From: Streptomyces sp. NRRL S-455
Lineage (GTDB): Bacteria > Actinomycetota > Actinomycetes > Streptomycetales > Streptomycetaceae
DNA: 64,000 nucleotides
Assembly: GCF_000717875.1 (NCBI RefSeq)
Contig: NZ_JOCT01000024.1
Location: 1-64,000 of the forward strand
Direction of reading: 5' to 3'
Each line of letters begins with the position of its first letter. The first letter of the stretch is position 1. The position numbers and the translations under genes are program-made. Under the pieces are notes generated by a model. It worked only from the letters and a program-made list of their open reading frames with translations, made no database searches and was not told the DNA's origin. This document shows, piece after piece, positions 52,458 to 63,054 of this stretch.

Positions 52458-53249
52458 ATGACCGGGCAGATCGATACGACCAGACCCCACCCCGCGCGCA
52501 TGTACGACTGGTACCTCGGCGGCAAGGACAACTACCCGGTCGACGAGGAGATGGGCCGGCAGATGCTCACCCTCGACCCGCGGGTGCCGGTCATGGCGCG
52601 GGTCAACCGCGCGTTCATGCACCGGGCCACGCGCTGGCTGGCCCGGAACGGCGTACGGCAGTTCCTGGACATCGGCACCGGCATCCCGACCGAGCCCAAC
52701 CTCCACCAGGTCGCCCAGGGGGTCGTCCCCGACGCCCGGGTCGTCTACTGCGACAACGACCCCATCGTGCTGGCCCACGCGGCGGCCCTGCTGCGCGGCA
52801 CGGACGAGGGCGCCACCGAGTACCTCCAGGCCGACGTCCGCGACCCGGACGCCATCCTGGAGGGCGCGAAGAAGACCCTGGACTTCACCCGGCCCGTCGC
52901 ACTGTCGCTCATCGCGCTGCTGCACTTCGTCTCCGACGAGGACGGCGCCCACGACCTGGTCCGCCGGCTGCTCGCCGAACTGCCCTCGGGCAGCTACCTG
53001 ATGGTCACCCACGCCACCGCCGACTTCACGCCGGAGGAGTCCAAGGCGGCCACCGAGAAACTCCGTGCCGCCGGTGTCACCCTGGCCCTGCGCTCCCGCG
53101 AGGAGTTCACCCGCTTCTTCGACGGCCTCGACCTCGTCGAACCCGGCGTCGAGGTGCCCCACCGCTGGCACCCCGAACTGGGCGAGCCCGTGCCCGGGCA
53201 GGACGACGGGGTGATCCCGGGATACGGCGCGGTGGCGCGCAAGTCCTAG
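52458..53249 (+). CDS. DUF574 SAM-dependent methyltransferase
   Basis: A 263-residue protein of the DUF574/Methyltransf_19 family. The start HPARMYDWYLGGKDNYPVD is the family signature, followed by FLDIGTGIPTEPNLHQVAQ (SAM site) and VVYCDNDPIVLAHA. These proteins are almost limited to actinomycetes and often sit next to XRE/DUF397 genes. Substrate unknown. The ATG at 52458 has GGAG ten bases upstream. Confidence 0.93.
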   Translation: MTGQIDTTRPHPARMYDWYLGGKDNYPVDEEMGRQMLTLDPRVPVMARVNRAFMHRATRWLARNGVRQFLDIGTGIPTEPNLHQVAQGVVPDARVVYCDNDPIVLAHAAALLRGTDEGATEYLQADVRDPDAILEGAKKTLDFTRPVALSLIALLHFVSDEDGAHDLVRRLLAELPSGSYLMVTHATADFTPEESKAATEKLRAAGVTLALRSREEFTRFFDGLDLVEPGVEVPHRWHPELGEPVPGQDDGVIPGYGAVARKS

Positions 53250-53250
53250 G

Positions 53251-53294
53251 GCCTGTTGCCAAAGCGCCCGGCGGCGGGCGCTTTCGCAACAGGC
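53251..53294. terminator. Long near-perfect palindrome (terminator; possible IS-end derivative)
   Basis: GCCTGTTGCCAAAGCGCCCG (53251-53270) pairs with 53275-53294 over 20 bp with one mismatch and a four-base loop. It lies directly after the DUF574 stop and 29 bp before the stop of the convergent MocR gene, and can terminate both. The arms, GGCCTGTTGC(G)AAAG, resemble the terminal repeats of IS6-like elements (CTGTTGCAAAG). Confidence 0.7.
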
Positions 53295-53322
53295 GCCAGG
53301 CCCCAGGTGTGCGGCGGGTCGG

Positions 53323-54735
53323 TCAGGGAGGCGGCAGCGCACGGCACAGCGCCTCCAGGGCCGGCCCGTACGCGTGCTCGGAGGGGGTCGCGTATCCCAC
53401 GACGATCCCGTCGGCCGCCGCCATGTCCGTCCCGGGGTGCCGGAACGCGGCCAGGCCGTCGAGGGCGACGCCCTGCCAGGCGGCGGCCTTGACCGTGGAC
53501 GCCTCGGTGCCGGGCGGCAGCCGCAGTACCGCGTGCAGCCCGGCCGCGATGCCGGTGGCCTCGATGTGCGGCGCGTGCTCGGCGAGCGCCGCGACCAGCC
53601 GGTCCCGGCGGCCGCGGTACCGCTGCCGCATACGCCGCACATGACGGTCGTACGCCCCGGAGGCGATGAAGTCGGCGAGGGTCAGCTGGTCGAGGACGCT
53701 CGCCCACGCCTCCCGTTCCCCCTTGACGGCCAGTACGGCGTCGACGTACCGCTCCGGGAGCACCATCCAGCCGAGCCGCACCGCCGGAGACAGGCTCTTG
53801 CTGACCGAGCCGATGTGGATCACGTGCTCGGGGTCGAGCCCCTGCACGGCGCCGACCGGCTTGCGGTCGTAACGGAACTCCCCGTCGTAGTCGTCCTCCA
53901 GGACCAGCCCGCCCCGCGCGCGTGCCCAGTCGATCACGGCGGCGCGACGCGCGGCGTGCAGCGGGCCGCCGGTCGGGAACTGGTGCGCCGGCGTGAGCAG
54001 CACGGCCCGCTCGCGTCCCAGCCGGTCGACGTGGGCGCCGTGTTCGTCGAGGGGGAGCGGCACGGACCGTACACCCGCGGCGGCGAGGACCTCGCGGTGG
54101 AATCCGAGCCCGTACGCCTCCACCGCCAGGGGGCCGCGCAGAACACCCCCTCCGAAGAGCAGCCGCAGCGCGTGCGCGAAGCCGGAGCAGATCACGATCC
54201 TGCCCGGCTCGGTCCGCACACCTCGCGCCCGTGCCAGGTACTCCGTGAGTGCCTCCCGCAGTTCCACCCGCCCGGCGGGGTCACCCGGACCGAACACCTC
54301 GTTGGGCGCCTGTTGGAGAGCCCGTCGGCAGGCGGCCAGCCAGGCCGTGCGCGGGAACGCGGAGGTGTCCGGCGTGCCCTGCACCAGGTTGTGCCGGGGG
54401 CCACGTGCGCGTGCGGGTGCCTGCTTCGGCACCCGGGCGGCGGGCCGCAACGGCGCAGCACGCTCCGCCACTCGGGTACCCGAACCCTGACGGGCGGTGA
54501 GCCAGCCCTCCGCGACGAGTTCCGTGTACGCGTCGGCCACCGTGTTGCGGGCGACACCGAGGTCGGCCGCGAGCGAGCGGTACGGCGGCAGCCGAGTGCC
54601 CGGAGCGAGCCGCCCGCTGCGTACCGCCTCGCGCAGGGCACGGATCAGCGCCGCGCGCCGGCCGCCCGGCCCGGTCAGCTCCAGATGCAGGTCCGCCCCG
54701 ATCCGTTCCGCGGAATTGACCCACGAACTTCCCAT
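53323..54735 (-). CDS. MocR/PdxR-family regulator
   Basis: A 470-residue fusion of a GntR winged HTH (about residues 15-85: GTRLPPYRSLAADLGVARNTVADAY) and a type I aminotransferase-like domain that binds PLP. The Lys site is in IGSVSKSLSPAVRLGW and the pyridine-binding Asp in LEDDYDGEFRYD. MocR proteins control PLP, GABA, taurine and other genes. It diverges from a carboxymuconolactone decarboxylase-like gene 47 bp away, which is its likely target. Confidence 0.93.
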   Translation of the reverse strand: MGSSWVNSAERIGADLHLELTGPGGRRAALIRALREAVRSGRLAPGTRLPPYRSLAADLGVARNTVADAYTELVAEGWLTARQGSGTRVAERAAPLRPAARVPKQAPARARGPRHNLVQGTPDTSAFPRTAWLAACRRALQQAPNEVFGPGDPAGRVELREALTEYLARARGVRTEPGRIVICSGFAHALRLLFGGGVLRGPLAVEAYGLGFHREVLAAAGVRSVPLPLDEHGAHVDRLGRERAVLLTPAHQFPTGGPLHAARRAAVIDWARARGGLVLEDDYDGEFRYDRKPVGAVQGLDPEHVIHIGSVSKSLSPAVRLGWMVLPERYVDAVLAVKGEREAWASVLDQLTLADFIASGAYDRHVRRMRQRYRGRRDRLVAALAEHAPHIEATGIAAGLHAVLRLPPGTEASTVKAAAWQGVALDGLAAFRHPGTDMAAADGIVVGYATPSEHAYGPALEALCRALPPP

Positions 54736-54782
54736 GGAAATGCACCCTACAAGAGGTCTTTCCGGCTCGTAGTTTGAAGGAC

Positions 54783-55280
54783 ATGACGACGAACACGAAC
54801 ACGAGCAGGAACACGAACACGACCCACGCGGAGACCGCCCGGCTGGAGTTCGCCAAGTCCGCCCCGAAGGCCTTCCGGGCCCTCATCGCCTTCGACGCCG
54901 CCGCCCGCGAGGGCCTCGACCCGGCCCTCGTCGAACTGATCCAGATCCGCGCCTCGCACCTCAACCACTGCGCGTACTGCCTCCACATGCACACCAACGA
55001 CGCCCGCAAGGCCGGCGAGAGCGAGGACCGGCTGCACATGGTCGCCGTGTGGCGCGAGGCCCGCCACTTCTTCACCGAGCGGGAACAGGCGGCCCTGGCC
55101 CTCACGGAGGCGATGACGCTCGTCGCCGGCGCCGGTGTCCCGGACGACGTCTACGACCAGGCCGCGGTCCACTTCGAGGAACGGGAACTGGCCCAGGTCC
55201 TCGCCCTGATCTGCGCGATCAACACGTGGAACCGGGTGGCCCTGTCGACGGGGAAGGTGGCCGGCACGGACGAGCGGTGA
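54783..55280 (+). CDS. AhpD-like carboxymuconolactone decarboxylase family protein
   Basis: A 165-residue helical protein. The redox motif HCAYCLHMH (CxxC followed by His) marks the AhpD-like peroxidase group rather than true decarboxylases; ETARLEFAKSAPKAFRALIAFD and the RELAQVLALICAINTWNRV end complete the family pattern. It likely reduces peroxides or alkyl hydroperoxides with thiols. The start ATG has GAAGGAC next to it. Divergent MocR regulator is the probable controller. Confidence 0.9.
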   Translation: MTTNTNTSRNTNTTHAETARLEFAKSAPKAFRALIAFDAAAREGLDPALVELIQIRASHLNHCAYCLHMHTNDARKAGESEDRLHMVAVWREARHFFTEREQAALALTEAMTLVAGAGVPDDVYDQAAVHFEERELAQVLALICAINTWNRVALSTGKVAGTDER

Positions 55281-55290
55281 CCTCCCCCGC

Positions 55291-55311
55291 GGGCCGGCGA
55301 TCCGCCGGCCC
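55291..55311. terminator. Hairpin between convergent AhpD-like and gltD genes
   Basis: GGGCCGGC (55291-55298) pairs with GCCGGCCC (55304-55311) around a five-base loop in the 52-bp gap between the two genes. Confidence 0.6.
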
Positions 55312-55332
55312 GGCGGCCCGGTGGCCGGCGCG

Positions 55333-56823
<1,491 letters not shown>

Positions 56824-56947
56824 GGCCGTCTTCCTTGCGCGCGCGTGTGACGGGCCGTGTACCGCCGGGCGGCACTCCTCCGGCCACGATACGTCCGCGA
56901 CGGCCGGTCCGCAGGGCTGCGGACAACGCTTTCTCGCAGGCCGGGCG

Positions 56948-57427
56948 TCAGGTGAGCGCCAGCACGTACGCCACCGCCGCGCCCGCGGAGGCAACGGTGC
57001 GGACGTGGTTCCACATCGTCCACTCGCGCACATACGCCGGCCAGTAGGCGTCCGCCTCCGAGGTGCCCGGCTTCAGCTTGAGCAGTGCGTCGTTGCGCGG
57101 CACATTCGCGACCATGGTGAGCCCGAACGAGCCGAACAGGTACAGCGCGCTGCCCACCAGCAGTTCCACCGTCCCCTCGTCCGGCCACAGCACGAACGTC
57201 ACCACGGCGATCACCGCGCACAGCACGGCCGACCCGAGGAACACGATCATGAAGGGCGGTGTCACCGCTGCCACGTTGATCGCGTTCATCGCCGCCACCC
57301 CCTGCGCGGGCGGCAGCGTGGCGAGGCCCCGCATGACGAAGGTCGAGAAGCCGCAGAACACCCCGGCCACCACACCGGTTCCGAGCACACCCAGCACTGT
57401 CACCACGAAGTACGGTCCGTCGATCAT
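56948..57427 (-). CDS. DUF1772 (anthrone oxygenase-like) membrane protein
   Basis: A 159-residue protein with four hydrophobic segments (about residues 6-28, 55-78, 86-104 and 140-158). GVFCGFSTFVMRGL in the first helix and NVPRNDALLKL and EWTMWNHVRTVAS later identify the DUF1772 family, which includes anthrone oxygenases without cofactor. No polyketide gene is near, so the substrate is unknown. ATG at 57427. Confidence 0.87.
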   Translation of the reverse strand: MIDGPYFVVTVLGVLGTGVVAGVFCGFSTFVMRGLATLPPAQGVAAMNAINVAAVTPPFMIVFLGSAVLCAVIAVVTFVLWPDEGTVELLVGSALYLFGSFGLTMVANVPRNDALLKLKPGTSEADAYWPAYVREWTMWNHVRTVASAGAAVAYVLALT

Positions 57428-57613
57428 GTCAGCCTCCCGCCCGTCGAGCCGGGATCCTGCCCGGCTCCCTTCCTCACCACAAGTGAATTCCCGTACGAGC
57501 ACGGTGACCATGGCCGAGCGGCGCCGGGGCATACGCGACCGTCCAGCCCCGCCGATCGACCCGGCCTGCCGAGCCGTCGTGTGGCCGGCGCCCCGCCCGC
57601 GGGTCCTCTCCTG

Positions 57614-58312
57614 TCACCCCACGGAACCGAGCCCCGCCTCCGTCCACCCCCGCAGCACCGCCTCCACCACCGGCGCGATCCGCCGCCGCGCCTCGTGCCG
57701 CGGCACACCGCTCATCAGCAGACGGTCGTACGGTGTGTCCAGATGCCGGACGGACGCCACGACCGCCGAGGTCACCGCCCCCTCGGTCAGCGCCCGCCCC
57801 GCCGCGCTGCGGCCCACTCGGCCGCTGCCCCGCTCGGAGGCGTGCGCGGCGATGGCCTGTGCCCGCGCGGCGGGGCAACCGGGAAACAACCGCCGTATCT
57901 CCGCCGCGAACGCCCGGGCGAACAGCGCGTCCTGAGCCGCGCGCCGTCGCGCGTCCCGCACGCGGCGCCGCCGTCGCGCCTCGGCGTCCGCCAGGCACCT
58001 CTGCTCGGCCCGCGCGAGCGCCGCCTCCTCGACCAGAACACCCTGCCGCTCGTAACGGCTCTTGCGCCGGTTGAACCGCACGACCACCGCCGACAACCCG
58101 CTCTCCTCCCGCGACCGGCGCGTCAGCGCGGTGTCGCCTCTCGGCAGGAACACCAGATGCCCGAGGTCGGCACAGTCGAGACACCGGGCGACACCGTCCT
58201 CCAGGACGAGCAGCGGCAGCGGCCCTCGCCGGCATCCGGCGCAGTGCCGCCTCCTGAGGGGCTGGAAGACGAGAAGACCGGTGGGGGACGGGAGCGACGC
58301 GCGCGGGACCAT
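57614..58312 (-). CDS. DUF2293 domain-containing protein
   Basis: A 232-residue Arg-rich protein. Residues about 15-55 have a CxxC pair (CAGCRR and ARCLDCADLGHLVFL) likely binding zinc; the middle is a charged helix (EARRRRRVRDARRR), and the C-terminal domain (RRLFPGCPAARAQAIAAHA to SGVPRHEARRRI) is the DUF2293 domain. Function unknown; nucleic-acid binding is possible. It is divergent from the kinase-like gene. Confidence 0.85.
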   Translation of the reverse strand: MVPRASLPSPTGLLVFQPLRRRHCAGCRRGPLPLLVLEDGVARCLDCADLGHLVFLPRGDTALTRRSREESGLSAVVVRFNRRKSRYERQGVLVEEAALARAEQRCLADAEARRRRRVRDARRRAAQDALFARAFAAEIRRLFPGCPAARAQAIAAHASERGSGRVGRSAAGRALTEGAVTSAVVASVRHLDTPYDRLLMSGVPRHEARRRIAPVVEAVLRGWTEAGLGSVG

Positions 58313-58371
58313 GTGTGGTTCATTCCCGCTGAGAGCCGCGGCACCTCCGTCCTGCTGCGGCCTGCCGCATC

Positions 58372-59013
58372 ATGGGCCGTGTGCGACTCGAAGCGATCAC
58401 CTGGGACCGGCTCGGCGACCTGCTCGCCGAACGTCTGCTCGACCTGAAACCCGCCGACGGCAGTCCCTGGCCACGCGTCGCCTTCGACGGCGCCCCGGCC
58501 GCCCACCCGGGGGATCTCGCCCGGCGCGTCGGTGAGGCGCTGCGCGTACGCGGCCGCTCCTCGCTCGTCGTCGGCACGGAGGGCTTCCTGCGCCCCGCGT
58601 CCGTGCGACTGGAGTACGGCCACCAGGACGTGGAGTCCTATTACAGCGGCTGGTACGACACGGGAGCCCTGTGGCGTGAGGTGTTCGGCCCGCTCGAGGC
58701 CGGCGGTGACGGCCGCGTCCTGCCCGACCTGTGGGACCCGGCGGCGGATCGGGCCACCCGCAGCCCCTACGTCCGACTCCCGCCCGGCGGCGTGCTGTTG
58801 ATGCACGGATCCTTCCTCCTCCGGCACTGGTTCCCCTTCGATCTGAGCGTCCACGTCCGGCTCTCACCGGGCGCCCTGCGCCGTCGGACACCCGAGGCCG
58901 AGCACTGGACCCTCCCGGCCTTCGAACGCTATGAGCGGGAGACCGTCCCCTCGGAAACGGCCGACGTCCTGGTACGGGCCGACGATCCGCGCCATCCGGC
59001 CTGGGGTGGCTGA
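58372..59013 (+). CDS. Uridine kinase-like protein lacking a P-loop
   Basis: A 213-residue protein that annotation pipelines call uridine kinase because of VARVAFDG-type starts and the GVLLMHGSFLLRHWFPFDLSVH region. Where a uridine kinase has GxxGAGKTT, this protein has VAFDGAPAAHPGDLA (residues about 36-50): the Lys and Thr/Ser of the P-loop are missing, so kinase activity is doubtful. The start ATG at 58372 has no clear ribosome site; GTG at 58381 is also possible. The stop codon lies inside the left terminal repeat of a MITE-like element. Confidence 0.8.
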   Translation: MGRVRLEAITWDRLGDLLAERLLDLKPADGSPWPRVAFDGAPAAHPGDLARRVGEALRVRGRSSLVVGTEGFLRPASVRLEYGHQDVESYYSGWYDTGALWREVFGPLEAGGDGRVLPDLWDPAADRATRSPYVRLPPGGVLLMHGSFLLRHWFPFDLSVHVRLSPGALRRRTPEAEHWTLPAFERYERETVPSETADVLVRADDPRHPAWGG

Positions 59014-59183
59014 GGGGTCCTTTCACTCTGCCCGTCCGGGTCGCGCGGCCTGGCACCGCTCCCCCAAGCTCTCGACTTCGCTCGAGCAGGGGGCACCCCC
59101 ATCGAGGGCTTCGGCGCCTTGCGATGCACGGCACCAGACCACGCGCCCTGATCGGACGCTCATAGTGAAAGGACCCCTCAGCC
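59008..59183. mobile_element. MITE-like element with 20-bp terminal inverted repeats
   Basis: GGCTGAGGGGTCCTTTCACT at 59008-59027 is repeated perfectly inverted at 59164-59183, a 176-bp unit without coding capacity. Inside, at about 59059-59105, is CCCCCAAGCTCTCGACTTCG and its continuation, a hairpin sequence that I recall as widespread in Streptomyces. No target duplication was found. The left repeat provides the stop codon of the kinase-like gene. Confidence 0.7.
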
Positions 59184-59310
59184 GCCGCCGGACGGTTCGT
59201 GGGCGGCTGTTCTCGTGTGCGGGAGCCGCAGGACGCGGCGAGAATGGAAGACGCCGGGACTCGCGGTGCGTCCCGTGCCGCGCCGGCCGTCCGGCACCGG
59301 GAGGTACTTC

Positions 59311-59739
59311 ATGACCACCGCCGGAGACATCATGCACCGCGGCGCCCAGTGGATCCCCGCCCACGAGACCCTCGACCGCGCCGCCCAGCTCATGCGAGAA
59401 CTGAACGTCGGTGCCTTGCCCATCAGCGACGAGAACGAACGGCTCTGCGGCATACTCACCGACCGTGACATCGTCGTCGGCTGCGTCGCCATGGGACACG
59501 ACCCGGCCAGGGTCACCGCGGGCGAGATGGCCAAGGGCACCCCTCGCTGGATCGACGAGGGCGCCGACGTCGGCGAGGTCCTCCGCGAGATGCGGGAGCA
59601 CCAGATCCGCAGGCTTCCCGTCATCCAGGACAAGCGCCTGGTCGGCATGATCAGCGAGTCCGACCTGGCCCGTCATCTGGCCGACGACCAGATGGCCTCC
59701 TGGGCCGAGGGCGTCTACGCCAGGACCGTCCCGGGCTGA
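59311..59739 (+). CDS. CBS-pair domain protein
   Basis: A 142-residue protein formed of two CBS motifs: GDIMHRGAQWIPAHETLDRAAQLM and GEMAKGTPRWIDEGADVGEVL, each with GxLTDRD or GMISESD. CBS pairs sense AMP, ATP, NADH or SAM and usually control an enzyme or channel. It precedes a corA gene on the other strand. ATG with GGGAGG 12-7 bases upstream. Confidence 0.92.
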   Translation: MTTAGDIMHRGAQWIPAHETLDRAAQLMRELNVGALPISDENERLCGILTDRDIVVGCVAMGHDPARVTAGEMAKGTPRWIDEGADVGEVLREMREHQIRRLPVIQDKRLVGMISESDLARHLADDQMASWAEGVYARTVPG

Positions 59740-59781
59740 CCGCGCGGGCGTCCGCCGGTCACCCCGCGGGTCCCGGCGTCG

Positions 59782-60909
59782 TCAGAGCCAGCCGCTGCGC
59801 CGGAAGCCCCGGTACAGCGTCAGGCACGCGACGGATATGACCCCGATGACCATGCCGTAGCCGTATCGCCAGTGCAGTTCCGGCATGTGGTCGAAGTTCA
59901 TGCCGTACACCCCGCAGACCATCGTCGGCACGGCGATGATCGCGGCCCACGCCGTGATCTTCCGCATGTCCTCGTTCTGCGCGACCGTGACCTGCGCGAG
60001 GTGCGCCTGAAGGATGGAGTTGAGCAGTTCGTCGAAGGCGGCGAGCTGCTCCTTCACGCGCAGCAGGTGGTCCGAGACGTCGCGGAAGTACGCCTGTATC
60101 TCCGGGTCCACCGCCCGGATCGGCCGCGCGGCGAGATCCTCCAGCGGCCGGCTGAGCGGCACCACCGCCCGCTTCAGCTCCAGGAGTTCCCGCTTGAGCT
60201 GGTAGATGCGCCCAGGGTCCGCCCGTGCGCCGGTCTCCGCGAACACATCGGTCTCGACCTGGTCGATGTCCATCTGCACCGAGTCCGTGACGGTCAGGTA
60301 GTCGTCCACCACATGGTCCGCGATCGCGTGCAGCACCGCGGACGGGCCCTTGGCCAGCTGGTGGGGATCGGACTCCAGCTCCTCGCGCAGCGGGCCCAGC
60401 GAGCCGTGCCGGCCGTGCCGCACCGTGATGACGAAGTCGTGACCGACGAACACCATGATCTCGCCGGTGTTCACCACCTCGCTGGTGGCGGTGAGTTCCT
60501 CGTGCTCGACGTAGCAGACGGTCTTGAACACCGCGAACAGCGTCTCGCCGTACCGCTCCAGTTTGGGGCGCTGGTGGGCCTCGACGGCGTCCTCGACGGC
60601 CAGGGGGTGCAGGTCGAAGAGTTCGGCGATGCCCGCGAACTCCTGGTCGGTCGGTTCGTGCAGGCCGAGCCAGACGAAGCCCTCCCGGCTCTTGCGCACC
60701 CGCTCCACGACCTCCACGAGATCACCGCGCACGGGCGTGCGGACACCGTCCCGGTACGTCACGCAGTTCACCACCGAGGAGCCCAGCGGGGAGCGGGCCG
60801 GGTGACTCAGGTCGACGCGCGGGCGACGCCGGGCCAGCCGAGCCACCTTGCGGAGGCCACCGACCCCACCGAGGCTCGTGACCTTCCGCAGATTCCCCGC
60901 CATGGACAT
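59782..60909 (-). CDS. corA: CorA family magnesium/cobalt transporter
   Basis: A 375-residue transporter. The large cytoplasmic domain (residues about 40-300) ends in two membrane helices, with the signature YGMNFDHMPEL in between. The GMN motif is the selectivity filter for hydrated Mg2+. It works as a pentamer. ATG at 60909 has AAGGAG about six bases upstream; a second ATG two codons later is possible. Convergent with the CBS gene 42 bp away. Confidence 0.94.
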   Translation of the reverse strand: MSMAGNLRKVTSLGGVGGLRKVARLARRRPRVDLSHPARSPLGSSVVNCVTYRDGVRTPVRGDLVEVVERVRKSREGFVWLGLHEPTDQEFAGIAELFDLHPLAVEDAVEAHQRPKLERYGETLFAVFKTVCYVEHEELTATSEVVNTGEIMVFVGHDFVITVRHGRHGSLGPLREELESDPHQLAKGPSAVLHAIADHVVDDYLTVTDSVQMDIDQVETDVFAETGARADPGRIYQLKRELLELKRAVVPLSRPLEDLAARPIRAVDPEIQAYFRDVSDHLLRVKEQLAAFDELLNSILQAHLAQVTVAQNEDMRKITAWAAIIAVPTMVCGVYGMNFDHMPELHWRYGYGMVIGVISVACLTLYRGFRRSGWL

Positions 60910-61160
60910 CCGGATCTCCTTGCCTGGCTCTCCTCGCGCCGTTCCCGCGCCTTGGCGCGCCAGTCTGCCAGGCCGACGTGAGCTGCGGGTAAGCCTGTGG
61001 AAACGGCTGGTTCCGTCTTGTTCCCGGCTGTGGATGACGTGACCGTGGATGACGCCGGTCCGCTGCCGACGATGACATCGACGCGTGCCGGAGCGGTGCG
61101 GTTCTCCGTACCGGAGCGTCGACTCACGTGGACAAGTCGGGCAACTGGGATGATCGCGGC

Positions 61161-61955
61161 ATGATGCGAACCGATGGGTACCTCCTCGACAACCGGCAGA
61201 CCGAGGCGGCAGAGCACTACAGCGCCTTCGCCGCTCTCTTCGACCCCACGACGTTCCGGCATCTCGAAGTGCTCGGTGTCGGATCCGGCTGGCGGTGCTG
61301 GGAGGTCGGTGCGGGCAACATCTCCGTGGTGTCCTGGCTGGCGAAGAAGGTCGGCCCGACCGGACGGGTCGTGGTGACCGACCCCGACCCCTCACGGCTC
61401 GCCCCGGCGCCCCGGCCGCCCGTGCAGGCGCTCGTGCACGACCTCTGCCGGCGAGTGCCGCCGGGGGAGGACTTCGACCTGGTGCACGCCCGCCTCGCGC
61501 TCGTCCAGGTGGCCGACCGGGAGCGGGCCCTGCGGACCCTGGCCAAGGCGCTGCGCCCCGGTGGCCGTCTCCTCGTCGAGGACGCCGACCCGGGCCTCCA
61601 GCCCCTGCTCTGCCCCGACGAGTACGGCCCGGAGCAACAGCTCGCGAACCGGCTTCGGCAGGGCTTCCGGCGACTGCTCGCCGACCGGGGGACCGACCTT
61701 CCCTGCGGTCGCACCCTCCCGCGCCTGCTCCGGGAAGCCGGCCTGACCCGTGTCCAGGCCGACGCCTACTTCCCCATCGCCTCGCCGGCCTGCGCCGCCC
61801 TGGAGTCCGTCACGATCCGCCAGATCCGGGACCAGCTGGTCACCGCGGGCCACGCCACGGACCAGGAGATCGACCGCCACCTCGCGAACGTCGCGTCCGG
61901 CAGCCTCGACCTGACGACGGCTCCGATGATCTCGGCGTGGGGGCGAAAGCCGTAG
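61161..61955 (+). CDS. SAM-dependent methyltransferase
   Basis: A 264-residue methyltransferase. The SAM site is WRCWEVGAGNISVVSWLA and the family is that of small-molecule methyltransferases with a helical N-terminus (YLLDNRQTEAAEHYSAFAALFD). The start is not firm: ATG 61161 is followed by a second ATG, with GATGAT six bases upstream and no ribosome site, so a leaderless transcript is possible; GTG 61128 would add eleven residues. Confidence 0.85.
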   Translation: MMRTDGYLLDNRQTEAAEHYSAFAALFDPTTFRHLEVLGVGSGWRCWEVGAGNISVVSWLAKKVGPTGRVVVTDPDPSRLAPAPRPPVQALVHDLCRRVPPGEDFDLVHARLALVQVADRERALRTLAKALRPGGRLLVEDADPGLQPLLCPDEYGPEQQLANRLRQGFRRLLADRGTDLPCGRTLPRLLREAGLTRVQADAYFPIASPACAALESVTIRQIRDQLVTAGHATDQEIDRHLANVASGSLDLTTAPMISAWGRKP

Positions 61956-62109
61956 CCGCGGGAGCCGTGCGGCTGAGCCGGGAGGCGCCAGCCCGCCCGG
62001 GGCGTGAGCCCGGCCGGACGTGGTCCGCCCGGAGCGAGGCCGCCATTGCGGCAGGGCGGTCTGCCGCCCACCGGTCCCACGCCCTCGCCACCGGCCCGGC
62101 AGGAGGCCG

Positions 62110-63054
62110 TCAGCCGGGCGGGGGCGGTCTGCCGCCCACCTGCTCCACCGCCCTCGCACCCGCCCGGCAGCCCTCCTTCGCGGCCTCCTCGGGATACGCG
62201 CCGGCGAGCAGCGCGGCGAGGAACGCACCGGTGAAGGCGTCGCCGGCGCCCGTGGTGTCCCGTGGCGCCGCCGGTACGGCCGGCACACGGGCGGACACCT
62301 TCCCCGAGCGGGCCACCGCCGCCCCCTCGTGGCCCTGTTTGACGACCACCAACGGGACGCGCAGGCTCAGCTCGGCCGCCGCCTCCGCCGCGTCGGCCAG
62401 TCCCGTCAGCAGGCACGCCTCGTCCCGGCTGGGCAGCAGGACGTCCACGCCCTCGACGAGCGCGAGGAAACGCCCGGCGCCCAGCTCCCCGAGGAAGCCG
62501 GCCGACGCCGGGTCCAGACTCACCGGCACGCCCCGCGCGCGTGCGGCCTTCACCGCCACCGCCACCAGCGCGCGACTCGTTTCCGAGAACAGGAGATAGC
62601 CCGACAGGTGCAGCCGGGCCACCCCGTCGAGCAGCGCGTCCGACCAGTCGGCGGGCCCGAGCCGCAGTGACGCGCCGCTGTCGGTGAGGAACGTCCGCTC
62701 CGCCGAAGCGCCCCCGTCCACCAGACAGATCACCGTGCCGGTCGGCACCTCCGGGTCGACCACGAGCCGCGGACGCACCCCACGGGCCACCAGCTCCCGC
62801 TCGTGCCAGGCAGCGGCTTCCGCCCCCACGCGCCCGAGCAGCCGCACCTCCGCCGCGCCCCGGTGCGCGGCCCAGCACGCCACGTTGGCGCCGGCTCCGC
62901 CAGGCACCGTCCGGATCGAGGCAGCCGTGTCCGTCCCGGCCGCGAGCGGTCCCCGGTACCGCGCGACGACGTCGGTGATGACGTCCCCGACCACCAGCAG
63001 CGCCCCGGCCCGCGCCGAACCGGTCGCGCGCCCCGTGCGGGCGGCCCCGCTCAT
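62110..63054 (-). CDS. psuK: PfkB-family kinase, probably pseudouridine kinase
   Basis: A 314-residue ribokinase-like protein. The PfkB signature 1 is in PGGAGANVACWAA and signature 2 is DTTGAGDAFTGAFLAALL, with the catalytic Asp. The start overlaps the psuG stop (ATGA), and gene pairing with the pseudouridine phosphate glycosidase strongly favours pseudouridine kinase. It phosphorylates pseudouridine at the 5' position, so the pair degrades pseudouridine to uracil and ribose 5-phosphate. Confidence 0.87.
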   Translation of the reverse strand: MSGAARTGRATGSARAGALLVVGDVITDVVARYRGPLAAGTDTAASIRTVPGGAGANVACWAAHRGAAEVRLLGRVGAEAAAWHERELVARGVRPRLVVDPEVPTGTVICLVDGGASAERTFLTDSGASLRLGPADWSDALLDGVARLHLSGYLLFSETSRALVAVAVKAARARGVPVSLDPASAGFLGELGAGRFLALVEGVDVLLPSRDEACLLTGLADAAEAAAELSLRVPLVVVKQGHEGAAVARSGKVSARVPAVPAAPRDTTGAGDAFTGAFLAALLAGAYPEEAAKEGCRAGARAVEQVGGRPPPPG

